From positions 1,551,129 to 1,615,128 of the forward strand of contig NW_003314286.1 of assembly GCF_000143415.4 (NCBI RefSeq): a stretch of 64,000 bases of DNA, given 5' to 3'. Position 1 is the first letter of the stretch. The number at the start of each line of letters is the position of its first letter. This DNA is from Selaginella moellendorffii (taxonomy: Eukaryota; Streptophyta; Lycopodiopsida; Selaginellales; Selaginellaceae). Made by a program: the position numbers and the translations under genes. The notes beneath the pieces are model-generated. The model had not been told where the DNA came from and did not search any database. It was given only the letters and a program-made list of their open reading frames with translations. Of the stretch, positions 36,557-47,440 are shown piece by piece.

Positions 36557-36678
36557 CACAATCTGAATCAAACTATCAAGACCCCTGACAAGATCAAGAT
36601 TGGAAAATGCAAAAAGACAAAGAGAAAAGCTAGTGGAAACAAAGAAGAGGCCTTAGACTGGCGTTGATTCAGATTGTG
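36557..36678 (-). promoter_or_regulatory. Predicted self-primer and primer-binding site of the chromovirus
   Basis: On the minus strand the bases directly inside the 5' LTR (36571 down to 36557, TTGATTCAGATTGTG) are perfectly complementary over 15 bases to 36678-36664 (CACAATCTGAATCAA) inside the same LTR. That LTR segment begins about 30 bases downstream of the TATA box, where the RNA should start. This is the layout of the self-priming mechanism of fungal Tf1 and vertebrate sushi elements, in which the 5' end of the RNA folds onto the primer site. The transcription start is predicted, not shown. Confidence 0.65.
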
Positions 36679-36960
36679 GAGAAATGGAACAAGGCTAACC
36701 TATATATACTATAGGTTGATGAAGCTCCACCACTCTTGGATCGAGGACGGCCTAAATATAGCTGAGGTCGAGGAGGTGCCACATCATCATCAGGAATGTG
36801 GCTCGAGACTCAGGAATCGGGAAGTGTCTCGAGAGTCAGGAATAGGAAAGTGTCTCGAGAGTCAGGAATAGGGAAGTGTCTCGAGAGTCAGGAATGTGGT
36901 CTGCAGGTCAGGAATCCGGCGAGAGTCAGGAATGTGGCAAGAATTGGGGGATTCCTGACA
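36574..36960 (-). repeat. 5' LTR of the chromovirus
   Basis: 387 bp. Read on the minus strand, U3 has about four 26-bp tandem units (36799-36897), a TATA box at about 36700-36708, and a predicted RNA start near 36678. The inner end reads TA instead of CA on the minus strand, one of three differences from the other LTR. Confidence 0.9.
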
Positions 36961-37190
36961 CGGTATGGGTACCTCTACGCCCCCACTTCCATCCCGAAGG
37001 GAAGGCCCAATCCCCTAGAAAGGGTGAGGACCAATGAGCCGCAAGGTACTCAAATGAGGCACCACTCCATATGAGCCAGGAGCACCGTAGTCGGTTTCCC
37101 TTCCGGGAGTGGGAGTTGCTCTTGAGCACTTCCTTGGGTGGCCCCTTCGGCAGCACCCGAATCCATGCTCACTCCCACCCAAAGCCCCTC
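36961..37190. other. Short spacer between the two LTR elements
   Basis: This continues the sequence interrupted by the chromovirus at CGGTA. It is of mixed composition with no coding frame; probably older repeat DNA. Confidence 0.5.
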
Positions 37191-38329
37191 TGTAGCGCAC
37201 GTGGTTTTGACCCTTTATTCTATGGTGATTTACCATAAGATAACACCACAAAGCGGAACCTAAACCCTTCATGTGCCATATGACAGATGCCATGTGTCAC
37301 AAAAGCCCAAAGCGTGTGTTCATCAGGGGGGGGGATATGGGGGGTTCCAAATATATAATAGGGATAATGGGTAGGTTGGGTATGTTTAACCAACCTGAGG
37401 CATAATTTAGCTCCCGCTTGCGTGCCTGTCCTTGTTCTGTGTCCAGCTTGGGTCTAAGCCCAAGTTCCATTCCATGCTAGCTAGTGGAGTACCCATATCC
37501 TCACGTTAGGCCACTGATATGCCGAAATAGCGCCAAACTCTATTTGGCTCTGTTTTGCGTGTTGGTCCTGGCATTGGGATGCTAATTGTTCTAAGACTGT
37601 TCCAAGTCGCTCCAGGCTCCTGTTCCTTCGCTCCTTGGGCTGTATGCTCAAGAGTTACTCTGTGGTCCAGTTCCATCACTCCTTGGCTCCATGCTTGGGG
37701 ATTTGGCACCATTCTTTCATTCAGTGGCCCAAGGCACTGAACCTCTCCACACCACATTCCTTTGGACACGTGGCACACCCCAAGCCTCCCTTAGTATCAG
37801 GAGTTAGTCTTTGAGACAAACTTGAAACTTACTAAATATAGAATAGCACTAGAATGCGAATTTGGACATGGGACGAACACCATTGTGTTTAGACCAATCT
37901 CTACATTCCATAAATATGCCAAATGAGCAAATCTAGACACTTTCCATAAATAGCATTTGGGACCGAAATGAGACTAACATAGAGGGCATGATAGCGAGGG
38001 TGTTTGGCAGACATGGTAAGCTATCATCCAGCGATATTGAGGGACTAATCTCAATACATGAGGGTTCTTGTCACTAGCAAGTGCAAGACAAAATGAGACG
38101 GGAACTCCTTACCGGGCTAAGTATGCTTAGCTAATAACATGTAGGAATTCTATCCTTATGCTTATCCGGTCTAAATACACTCGAAATGCCTAGTTAACTC
38201 CACTAGCACAAGAGGGACTGATAAAGGGTCCAGCAATACCAACCTCCTGCCATCATGGTAGTAAGGAAAGAGTGTCCGTAAGGACTGGCCGACAGGTAAC
38301 TTTCAATACCCAAAGTCACATTCACGACA
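37191..38329 (-). repeat. 3' LTR of the LARD-like element, internally rearranged
   Basis: 1139 bp. The outer parts (37191-37300 and 37785-38329) match the other LTR directly. Blocks 37301-37440 and 37541-37776 match the other LTR only as reverse complements and in swapped order, while the middle block 37452-37535 is in direct orientation. Confidence 0.8.
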
Positions 38330-41300
38330 CTCTCCCCCCCTAGGGAAGATCAACGTCCTCGTCGATGCACACTCGAGTCTAGAATACCACCAAGGAAACA
38401 ACTCCAGAAAAAATTTAGGGGATTCACACTATGTGAGAAATGCACCAACTTAAATGAGTTAAGAGGCAACCTCAATGTCTAATGCAGATGCGCTACCAGC
38501 TCAGACACCTTTCGGCCATCGCCGACAAGGAAATGACCAATGGAGTCAGCCACCCTTGCTACTCTGGGAGTTATCCAACTTACAAAAGTGTAATACGCCC
38601 TGCCCACAGGGATATAGAGAGAGAAGCCAAAGGCCCCAGCCCTTCTGAGCAAAGAAACCAAACCTGTTGGTAAGGTTTAAATAGACTACTGTAAACAAGC
38701 AGTTAGAGTTGTTTACACGGTCACGCCCTTTGAACAGAATAAGCAATATCGACAAAGAGACAGATTATGTGACCAGTCGACAATAGCTACCCCATGACTA
38801 GAGATTTCACCATACACACGAAGTGCCAAAGCCAGTCTGCCTATATTGGCCCAAACTCAAAGATCAATATATAGACAATATCAAAGTCATAGACAATGAT
38901 TCTCAGAGACTTAATTATCAATGATTAAATCTTATATTAGAACACAAAAGTATTCCAAGTAAGTTATCGTTCGATAAACCAATATTTGAGTATAGGAACC
39001 ACCAAGATCACTATCATTGGAAAACATAGGATTCACCTTCGAACAAAATTCAATAGCCAAATTATCATCAAGAAAAACTCAATGATAAAACGTAACTATC
39101 AAAGATTGCCGACAGAATGCCAAACAACTTACAAAAGATACCTCAAAGAACACAAAGTATCCTTAACTGACAAGCACAATGCTCGCAAATGTATTATTCG
39201 AAGGAAATAACATCCTAATCTATCAGGACTAACTCGAGCAACAATCAACAAAACAGAATGAATGTGGTAAGACCAATAAACACTTAGTCATGCCAAGCAT
39301 CACACAAGTCAATTTGAATAGATCCCAGTCAATAATACCAAGGAACCAGAGTTGCTTAAGCAAGTGTCAGCCACATCCTATTGATAGACCAATCTAGAGC
39401 AAACCACAAAGAACATGTGTTAATGCAAAAAGCCATAAGCCATCAAAGAGAACAACTAACCATCATGAAAGATCATCAATCATCCCATTAATAAAGAGAT
39501 GCATAATCATCATCTAAGAAGGAATCTACCATCACGAAAAACGGCAAATCATTCTATACCAATAATAATCAAGTAAAACTTTTTGATAAGAATAATCAAC
39601 CATCCTAAATGATAGTCAATCGTCACCTATGATTGTTAGATGCAAAAACCAACTTCAACATCGAAGGTAATGAGCCAAAATGCCTTCCCCAACAACTTCA
39701 AATAAATGAAACAATGAGCATAAAAACTCAAAAAACCAAAAGTTTGAAGAAGTCTATAGCTAAGTCTTGCTTAATAATGATCACGAGTTTTGCATGAACT
39801 AACTTCAATGCTAAAGAAGAAATTATGGTATAACCCACAATATCCTTCTTAATACATCTAGAAGTCAAACTTCATAATACAAAGCTAATGGAGAGCATGT
39901 CTATATTAATCCAAAAACTAAGCACAATGAAGCTATGTTCAACAAGTGATCACCAAACAATCCTCCTTGAATCCATCTATAGCAAGACGTAACGCACATT
40001 ATAACAAGTATAAGAGGAATCATCAATGATTAATATATTTCAACTCAAATCCAATAAAGATCCAAACATTTTAATATCGATCACTAACTCTTCCACTTGT
40101 AGAGTTAGCATAGTCTATGACTAAATCACTTTTCAAGGAAAAGTTATGGCTCAACTCCTACTAAACAATTTCGTCTAGAACACAACTAACTCAACTTGCC
40201 ATTCAGCTTATTTGAACGTCAATATAGTTGTTAACTAGCAAATGCACCAAATGCCAATAACACAAAATTACAACCAAATCATTAACACTATCTCTATTGA
40301 GACTAATGAAACTCAGTATCAATCCTGTAGAGAGACATCTCATTTCCCTCAAATCTCAACATCAACAATGTTAATGACAAGGCATCACTTCAATGCCATC
40401 AACACTAAAACAAAGCTAGAAAAAAGCAAAAGTGAATCAATCCTTCAGCAAAACTTAGTTACAGATAACACTTCCTCAAGGAGTGAATCACCACATCTAA
40501 GATTCAATGGAATCCAACACCATAAACTAAACGTCACCAAATGATATCGATAGAGATAAAATTGATATGCCAACATGGAAAACCCATGTAAGTCTAACGA
40601 TACGATCGTCCGCAACACTATCCAGTAAAGCAAGCCCATCACTACTAAATCATTATCGAGTAAAGCAAGTGTCAATAGTCCTCGACTAAGTCTACAATTA
40701 ATCACTAGAATCACTCCTCAACTTGCCTTCTCATGACCCAAACACCACCTTTTGTCATCAAGTTATATACTTGTCTAACATGAACGTGATACCCTAGGTA
40801 TGAGATAAAGGTTCATGGACAAGCACGAACTAAATGACCATTCGAATCCAACTCAACCGCAATAAGCTCACCAATTTGTTTAGCCAATAGCTCTGAGCAT
40901 GCTTTGAAGAGGCTAGCTATACATGATCTACACTTAGTTGAAACTAAAGTGAAAACCATGAGATGGACTCATATTAGTACACAACCTCCTTTTAGACAAA
41001 GCTATAGTATGGGTACCAATATCTTAAACTCAAACAACTAAGGTGAACATCACCATCCTTAGCCAAGGTGTAGGGCCACCAAGACCAAGTCAGGATCAGT
41101 GAGAGCTCACTACTCTCATAGAGTCTAAATGAAATGCAAAGTGCAATTTGCCACCAAGCATAACGCAATAAAAGAAAGGCACAAGGGTCACCCTTCTTAG
41201 AAAAGCGCAACGGCCACTTTTCTATACCAACTTCAGACTCTATCCAACTCAATTGCTTTAGCCCCAAAAGTTAGCATCCCTTTCGAGCTGCATCATACAA

Positions 41301-43215
41301 ACTACCTACTAAAATCTAAGCTAACCAAAGTCAACTCCAACCCTTTCATTAGTTTGTATTGGCTTATGAAAACAAAATGGTTTTTGAGCAAAATGATCAA
41401 TAGATTAACCATTGGAAAAGTCTAAGAAAATTTATGGAAAAATCTTCCATCTTAGAAAAAGAATGTCTCTCAGTCCAGGATTGCAAACTTTCAAGACTCA
41501 ACCAACTTCCTCCTATAAACAATTTCACATAGGTTCACCTCAACACAAATTCTTATGACCCATAATATGTCTAAGCATTGAACAACTTTGCCCATTTTCC
41601 GAATCCAACACCGACATCCGCAAAGTGCTAAATGAACATCTAAAGCTTGATCAGGAAGACCACATCTTTGGATATCCACATTGCATTAACACTTTTCTTC
41701 AATCATCTTCAAGATCCAATATGAAGCCAAAACACTAACAAGAAAAATGATATGGAAAATCAAGGTTTAAGGAGAACTCCTCATCACTCGAAATAACAAT
41801 ACCACTTCCATTAACACAAGTGCTAGCAATGTCAATGCTTCAATTACACATCTTCTCCATCCAACAATCTACTCCAAGTGCTAACGGATCAACCAACAAG
41901 TCATAGGAAGTGAATGCTATAACCCTTTTCCAACACATTAATGGGCAAACTCTCACGGAATAAGGAACCAACTTAAGATTAGCATAATGGACCACTATCG
42001 AGAATCCAGTCAAAGCCATTACAATGCTACTATATGTAAATAGACTAGCTTCACTATCAACCACTTTGGGATTGATCATCGTTTGACCAAGCAACTTCGT
42101 AAACACATTGCTCACTATCACATGGATATGATGTAAGTATCACAATGACTTGATCATCAATTGAGCAACACTATGAGCAATGCACATGTCACTACTACAA
42201 AGGTTTATGTGAGTATCAAGTGTCAACTCGACTTGACAAAATGCAACATAAATGTCACACCCCACCGATGGAGATTTACAACACTTAACACCACTAACTT
42301 TTGTTTACAACACGAACAAGCTTATACCACTCTCTTTCTAACCAAACTCAACATTAATCCAACACTAAGTTACTCAAGGAGTAATAGCAAGGTTCCTCAG
42401 AAAAGAATTAAGCATTGTAACCTAAATCTTCCAATAACAAGCCTAGACAAAATGGTATATCACTTCACCGCTATCCATCCCACAATTCACCACTTGCAAA
42501 ACAATCATTTCCAACATGCATCAAGATAGAGACCCTTGATTACATACTGTGAATATAAGCAATGAGTTAACACCTTGTTGCAAATCATATTTCAAAGAGA
42601 AAATGATTTACGTGTTTGATCCTTCATCCCTAACAACTCTCTTTTCGGTTTCATCTTTGACTAAACCTCAAGCTTGCTTTTGCACTGCCTTCAGTCTAAT
42701 CCAAAAAAAGTTTATAAGAGAGTATGGCAATAACTACTTGAACCAATAGACTAATCCCTATAGTCTTGATTAATCCACTCATAATCATGTCTAGGAAGGA
42801 TCCACTAGTGCCATACTAAACAGCTACAGATCAGCCTATTTGCCACTCATAGTAAACCCAGGGAAGGTTTACTTTCACCCATGGTACATGGAACAATTTA
42901 AGGAACCACCGATAAGCTAACATTAATCCTGCCAACTCAACGTGTAATCTCGAGTTACTAATGTGCCTCACTCACGAGCCCAAGCATAAACTCGTGTAAA
43001 TGAAACATCTTACATCCATCTTATGAGCCCAAGAGCAAGCTCACATAATTTGATACAAAATGGTAACTAAATTCATACCCAAGGAACAATTGCGAAGCCT
43101 TTGCACCCAAACGTGTACCCATTTGGATCATCGTTTTCATCTCTGCGTATGCAACGAGACCAATTGCTCAATCTCATTGGATAGTACTCACCGAGACTCA
43201 TCCTCTAATACCAAA

Positions 43216-44372
43216 TGTAGTGCACGTGGTTTTGACCCTTTATCCTATGATGATTTATCATAGAATAACACCACGAAGCGGAACCTAAACCCTTCATGTG
43301 CCACGTGATAGATGCCACATGTCACATGCCATGTGTCCAAAGGAATGTGGTGTGGAACCCGAGGTTCAGGGCCTTGGGCCACTGAACGAAGGAACGGTGC
43401 CAAACCCCCAAGCATGGAGCCAAAGAGTGATGGAACCGGACCACGAAGTAACTCTCGAGCATACAACCCAAGGAGCGAAGGGACAGGAGCCCAGAGCGAC
43501 TTGGAATAGTCCTAGAGCAACTAGCATCCCAATGCCAGGACTAGCACGCAAAAGGAGCCAAACAGACCGGCTTAGATCTAAGCCCAAGTTCCATTCCATG
43601 CTAGCTGGTGGAGTACCCATATCCTCATGTTAGGCCACCAGTATGCCAAAATAGTGCCAGATACGTAGAACAAGGACAAGCACGCAAGCGGGAGTTAAAC
43701 TATACTTCAGGTTGGTCAGCCATGCCCCACCTACCCACTATCCCTACTATACATTTGGAACCCCTCATAGCCCCCCCCCCCCCCCCCCTTCCCTTGAGGA
43801 ACACATGCTTTGGGCTTTCACCACAAGCCTCCCTTAGTATTAGGAGTTAGTCTCTGAAACAAGTTTGAAACTTACTAAATATAGAATAGCACTAGAATGC
43901 GAATTTGGACATGGGACGAACACCATTGTGTTCAGACCAATCTCTACATTCTATAGATATACCAAATGAGCAAATCTAGACACTTTCTATAAATAGCATT
44001 TGAGACCGAAATGAGACTAACACAGAGGGCATGATAGCGAGGGTGTTTGGCAGACATGGTAAGCTATCATCCAGCAATATTGAGGGACTAATCTCAATAC
44101 GCGAGGGTTCTTGTCACTAGCAAGTGCAAGACAAAATGAGACGGGAACTCCTTACCGGGCTAAGTATGCTTAGCTAATAACATGTAGGAATTCTATCCTT
44201 ATGCTCATCCGGTCTAAGTACACTCGAAATGCCTAGTTAACTCCACTAGCACAAGAGGGATTGATAAAGAGTCTAGCAATACTGACTTCCTGCCATCGTG
44301 ACAGTAAGGAAAGAGTGTTCGTAAGGACTAGCCAATAGGTAACTTTTGATACCCAAAGTCACATTTGCGACA
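43216..44372 (-). repeat. 5' LTR of the LARD-like element
   Basis: 1157 bp. It contains a C run at about 43770-43790 and a perfect 16-base palindrome GGCTTAGATCTAAGCC at about 43569-43584 at the edge of the block that is rearranged in the other LTR. Confidence 0.8.
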
Positions 44373-44446
44373 CCCTCGGCCCCAATCTCAACCTCAAGTT
44401 AGTTTGGAAGCACCATTGGAGAGTTCCTTCAAGACTAGTTCCTGGA

Positions 44447-44515
44447 CCTCTCTATCCCTACTATACTTTTGGAACCCCCTGCCCCCCCGGGAAACACATG
44501 CTTTGGAATTTCACC
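44447..44515 (+). repeat. Third partial copy of the LARD LTR block
   Basis: This stretch (CCCTACTATACTTTTGGAAC ... GGAAACACATGCTTTGG) resembles 43739-43822 of the 5' LTR in direct orientation. It lies just outside the element, so related elements or fragments were nested or adjacent here. Confidence 0.6.
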
Positions 44516-44519
44516 CCTC

Positions 44520-44822
44520 GACTTGTATTAGTACTCGAACTTGGTCTCAGACTCGATCTTGGACCCGACCTCGGACTCAGTCTTGAACTTGATCTCGGAC
44601 CCGACCTCGGACTCGGTCTCGGACTCAATCTCGGACTCAACCTCGAACCCAATCTTGGACTCGACCTCGGACTTGGTCTTGGACCCAATCTCGGATCTCG
44701 GACTCCGTCTCAAACTTGGTCTCGAACTCGGTCTCGGAGTCGGCCTCAGACTTGATCCCGGACTCTATCTCGAACTCAGTCTTAGAGTCGGTCTTGGACT
44801 CGATCTCAAACTCAGTCCCATC
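44520..44822 (+). repeat. 12-bp minisatellite (CTCGGACTCGGT-like)
   Basis: About 300 bp of imperfect 12-base units built from GACTC and CTCGG/CTTGG steps. Several frames and both strands are open through it only because the unit length is a multiple of three; the encoded Asp-Ser-Val-Ser or Leu-Gly-Leu repeats are not taken as protein. Confidence 0.85.
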
Positions 44823-44989
44823 TGATGAACTCTTTATTATTTCGGTCATGCTTTTGGGGATCCTTTTAGCTTACGACACCTCGGGGAGTTGGTTCCTTAC
44901 ACTATTTTTCACCAACAATCAATTGTATCATCAAATATGCTTGGCAATAGTTGGGAGTTGGTTGCAGCTGAACCTTTTTCAAGAGGGAT

Positions 44990-45900
44990 CTCTTCATTGG
45001 TTTTGTCATTGGGTGGAGGAAGTTAGAATGCAAGTTCCAACAAGGTGGAGAAAGTTCTTTAGAGTTTCTAAGGAGCAGTTCATGACAATTTGCAAACTTG
45101 TTGCTCCATCAATGTAAATAGCATTGCCTTCAAGTTTGAAAAACATTTCATCTAGATATGTTTCTATTGGTAAGTAAGGTTTCATTGTTTTAGCTTCAAG
45201 TGATTCTTTTGCTAGTTTGGTGGAGCATTTCGGTGTTTCTTCATCAACTATCCAGAAGTATTATTAAAAGTTCTCCAACACAACATTCCAGCATCTAGAA
45301 CAATTTCTTGTATGACCAGAAGATCTGTCAGTAGTAAAAATAAGTTTCAAGAGTCTTTGTGGCTTTTCAAATTATTGTGGTCCAATTGACTGCATGCATT
45401 TCAAAGTTGAGCTTCCTAGAAATGCTTTTGCAAGTGATTATTACAACAAGGACAAGGATTACTCAATTATCATGCAAGAAGTCATGGATAGTAAAGCAAA
45501 GTTCTTGGATATTCAAGCTGAAGATCCTGAAAGTTGCAATGACATAACCATTTTGAGGAAGAGCTCAATTAGTTGCAATTCTTAACAGACTAACAGTCTC
45601 AAGAGGCCAATACCAGTTTCAGAAGTACATCATTGGAGACTCAGGATACTATGAGTTTCTAGGGTTGGTTATATCATTTCCAAGTGCAAATGTAACTAAA
45701 TTGAGGGAAACATTCAACTTTCACTTATCATCTTTGAGGATGGTATGTGAGAGAAGTTTTGGATTGCTTAAAGGTCATTGGAGGATGTTTGGGAAGCTAG
45801 TTGAAGTTGAGACCATCACTTAGTTAACAATTACCATAAAAATAGCTTACATTTTGCATAACCTCATTATTGGTACAGGTGACATAGGGGAAATAAACAT
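44990..45900 (+). pseudogene. PIF/Harbinger transposase relic (DDE_Tnp_4)
   Basis: Fragments in several frames match the order of a PIF/Harbinger (HARBI1-like) transposase. They are WRKFFRVSKEQFMTICKLV (about 45050-45105), VEHFGVSSSTIQKYY, NYCGPIDCMHFKVELPRNAF with the first catalytic Asp, YYNKDKDYSIIMQEVMDSKAKFLDI, SCNDITILRKSS, and finally SLRMVCERSFGLLKGHWRM with the catalytic Glu (about 45735-45790). Stops and frameshifts interrupt it throughout, so it is dead. Terminal repeats could not be found. Confidence 0.75.
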
Positions 45901-46901
45901 TGAACTTGAGCCAGTGACTAATTGATCACAAAGCTGGTGACTGGAGCCTCATCTTGTTGCTATGGAGCTTAGAAACATTTTCACTACTTATGTAATAGAC
46001 TCAAACAAATCCATTTGAAGGTCATGAATTTTTTTATTTAGTATGTTCAGCTATCAATAGAGTGCCACGGTTTGAAAATAGAAAGCTACAAGTATCTCTA
46101 GCATATTGATTTGCATTCTTACTGATATATTATATTTTGTTTGCTTTGTGTCTAAAGAAATTTGGCAATTGGATCCTACGCTATAGTGATTGGAAATTTT
46201 ATTGTGGATGGATCCGAAAATGATAAGCAAGAGTAAACAAATGGTATATAGTCCTAAACAGATTGTAATTTTTTTTATTTTTTATTTTTTTTTTGTGTGT
46301 GTGAAAACAGGCCCAACTGATGATTTGAGTGACGAACTGATTGTAGACCAAATGCCAGAATAGAAGGCTTTGAGTCCAAATGATAAGTTGATTAAACACA
46401 AACTGCCAATTGATGGTATCCTCAATCACTTGTTCTTGAAACTGATCTATTTTCTAGTAAATCATCACATCTTCATTAGTTCATCATCTCTCTTGTTACT
46501 TTAGTAATGCTGTAAACTATACAAGTGAAGTTCATGAATAAGAACATGAATTGACTTACCAAAGAATCAATAATTATAAATAAGGCTTGAGCTACTTGCT
46601 CCACACTCTTCATCATCTAGTTATCCACAACTAGAGTAAGCTTGATGAATTCTTCCTTATTCAGATTATGATGATAAATTTCCTTCTGGCTTTCTTCCAT
46701 TGTATCAATGAGGCTCACATTGTTGTTATGCAGTGCTCTTGCAAGTTGTTTTGTGAGTTGTGTGCAAGACTTCTTCCTCAACTAGCCTGAATTATGTTTT
46801 TCAAGATTGTTGTTATTTCCTATTATTGCCAGAAATAATTATAAACAAAAACTACAAAACATACATTTAGGCTCTAATTCTCCATATGGAGGTGATGGTG
46901 A

Positions 46902-47440
46902 TCATTGTTGTGAAGCTCTTAGTGTTGGTAATGGTGATTGTTGGGATATAGGTGGTGAAGACATTGATTCCTGAGTCTGTCCCTGTGAATTCATAGTTAG
47001 ATGGTCTTGAAGCCACTCATCCATCATTGCATAGAGTTGATCATAGAACTTCGGTGGTAAATCAACTTCACGACCATCGTCATTGACCATTGTTATATTT
47101 CAGTAATTGCTTCTACTAGTAAGAACATAATGTTTATATAACTTGATTTTATTGAACTCTTTATAGATATACTCTTATTGAGCTTAGTATTGCCCAAGCA
47201 TATAGTTGGCACCATGTGTCAAGTAGTAGTTGAAAACTTAATGAATGACAAAAAGTCTGAAAATTCCAAAACTTACTCAAAGACTTGCTACCAACAAACA
47301 ATTGTAATCTTGTGCCTCTTTTGAATGTTGCCTCACTACTATAAAAACAAGTTGTACTTCTTTGCTTCATTCAAAACCAACAATTCATTCAAAGACCAAT
47401 GCCCTTGATTTCTAGTTGGTTTTGAAGGCTTTAGTGGAGT
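46902..47440 (-). pseudogene. Possible Myb/SANT-like accessory ORF of the PIF/Harbinger element
   Basis: On the minus strand, about 47430-47340 reads RNQGHWSLNELLVLNEAKKYN, similar to the Myb-like helix of the second protein of PIF/Pong elements. 47090-46902 is an open frame (VDLPPKFYDQLYAMMDEWLQDHL) plausible as the same protein's C-terminal region. Stops lie between them. It faces the transposase relic, so the two would be convergent. Family assignment is tentative. Confidence 0.4.

Larger units (their letters stand above)
31374..36960 (-). mobile_element. Ty3/gypsy LTR retrotransposon, chromovirus type, nearly complete
   Basis: A 5587-bp element on the minus strand. Its 387-bp LTRs (31374-31760 and 36574-36960) differ at only three positions, and the inserted copy is flanked by the 5-bp target duplication CGGTA (31369-31373 and 36961-36965). 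Gag and pol lie on the minus strand in the order gag, zinc knuckle, protease, reverse transcriptase, RNase H, integrase, chromodomain. Pol is in the -1 frame relative to gag. Four in-frame stop codons and no frameshift break the frames, so it is a recent but inactive copy. The LTRs start TG and end CA in the intact copy. No tRNA-type primer site is seen next to the 5' LTR (see the primer feature). Confidence 0.93.
37191..44372 (-). mobile_element. LARD-like LTR retrotransposon without coding capacity
   Basis: 7182 bp bounded by two related direct repeats, 37191-38329 and 43216-44372, each starting TGTAG and ending CGACA on the plus strand, and flanked by the 5-bp target duplication CCCTC (37186-37190 and 44373-44377). 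On the minus strand, TGGTATTAGAG lies 2 bp inside the 5' LTR (about 43213-43203); it matches the initiator-Met primer site TGGTATCAGAGC except near its end. A polypurine tract (AGGGGGGGAGAG, about 38341-38330) precedes the 3' LTR. The 4.9-kb interior has no reverse transcriptase, integrase or gag frame in any reading; the longest frames are under 100 residues per strand in most of it. This fits a large retrotransposon derivative moved by proteins of another element. Confidence 0.8.

Noticed and set aside
38330-43215. Minus-strand frames of 90-93 codons inside the LARD-like element
   Set aside because: No gag, protease, RT or integrase motif, and none is extended by neighbouring frames.
44461-45117. 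Long open frames through the 12-bp minisatellite
   Set aside because: Unit length is a multiple of three, so frames stay open on both strands without selection.
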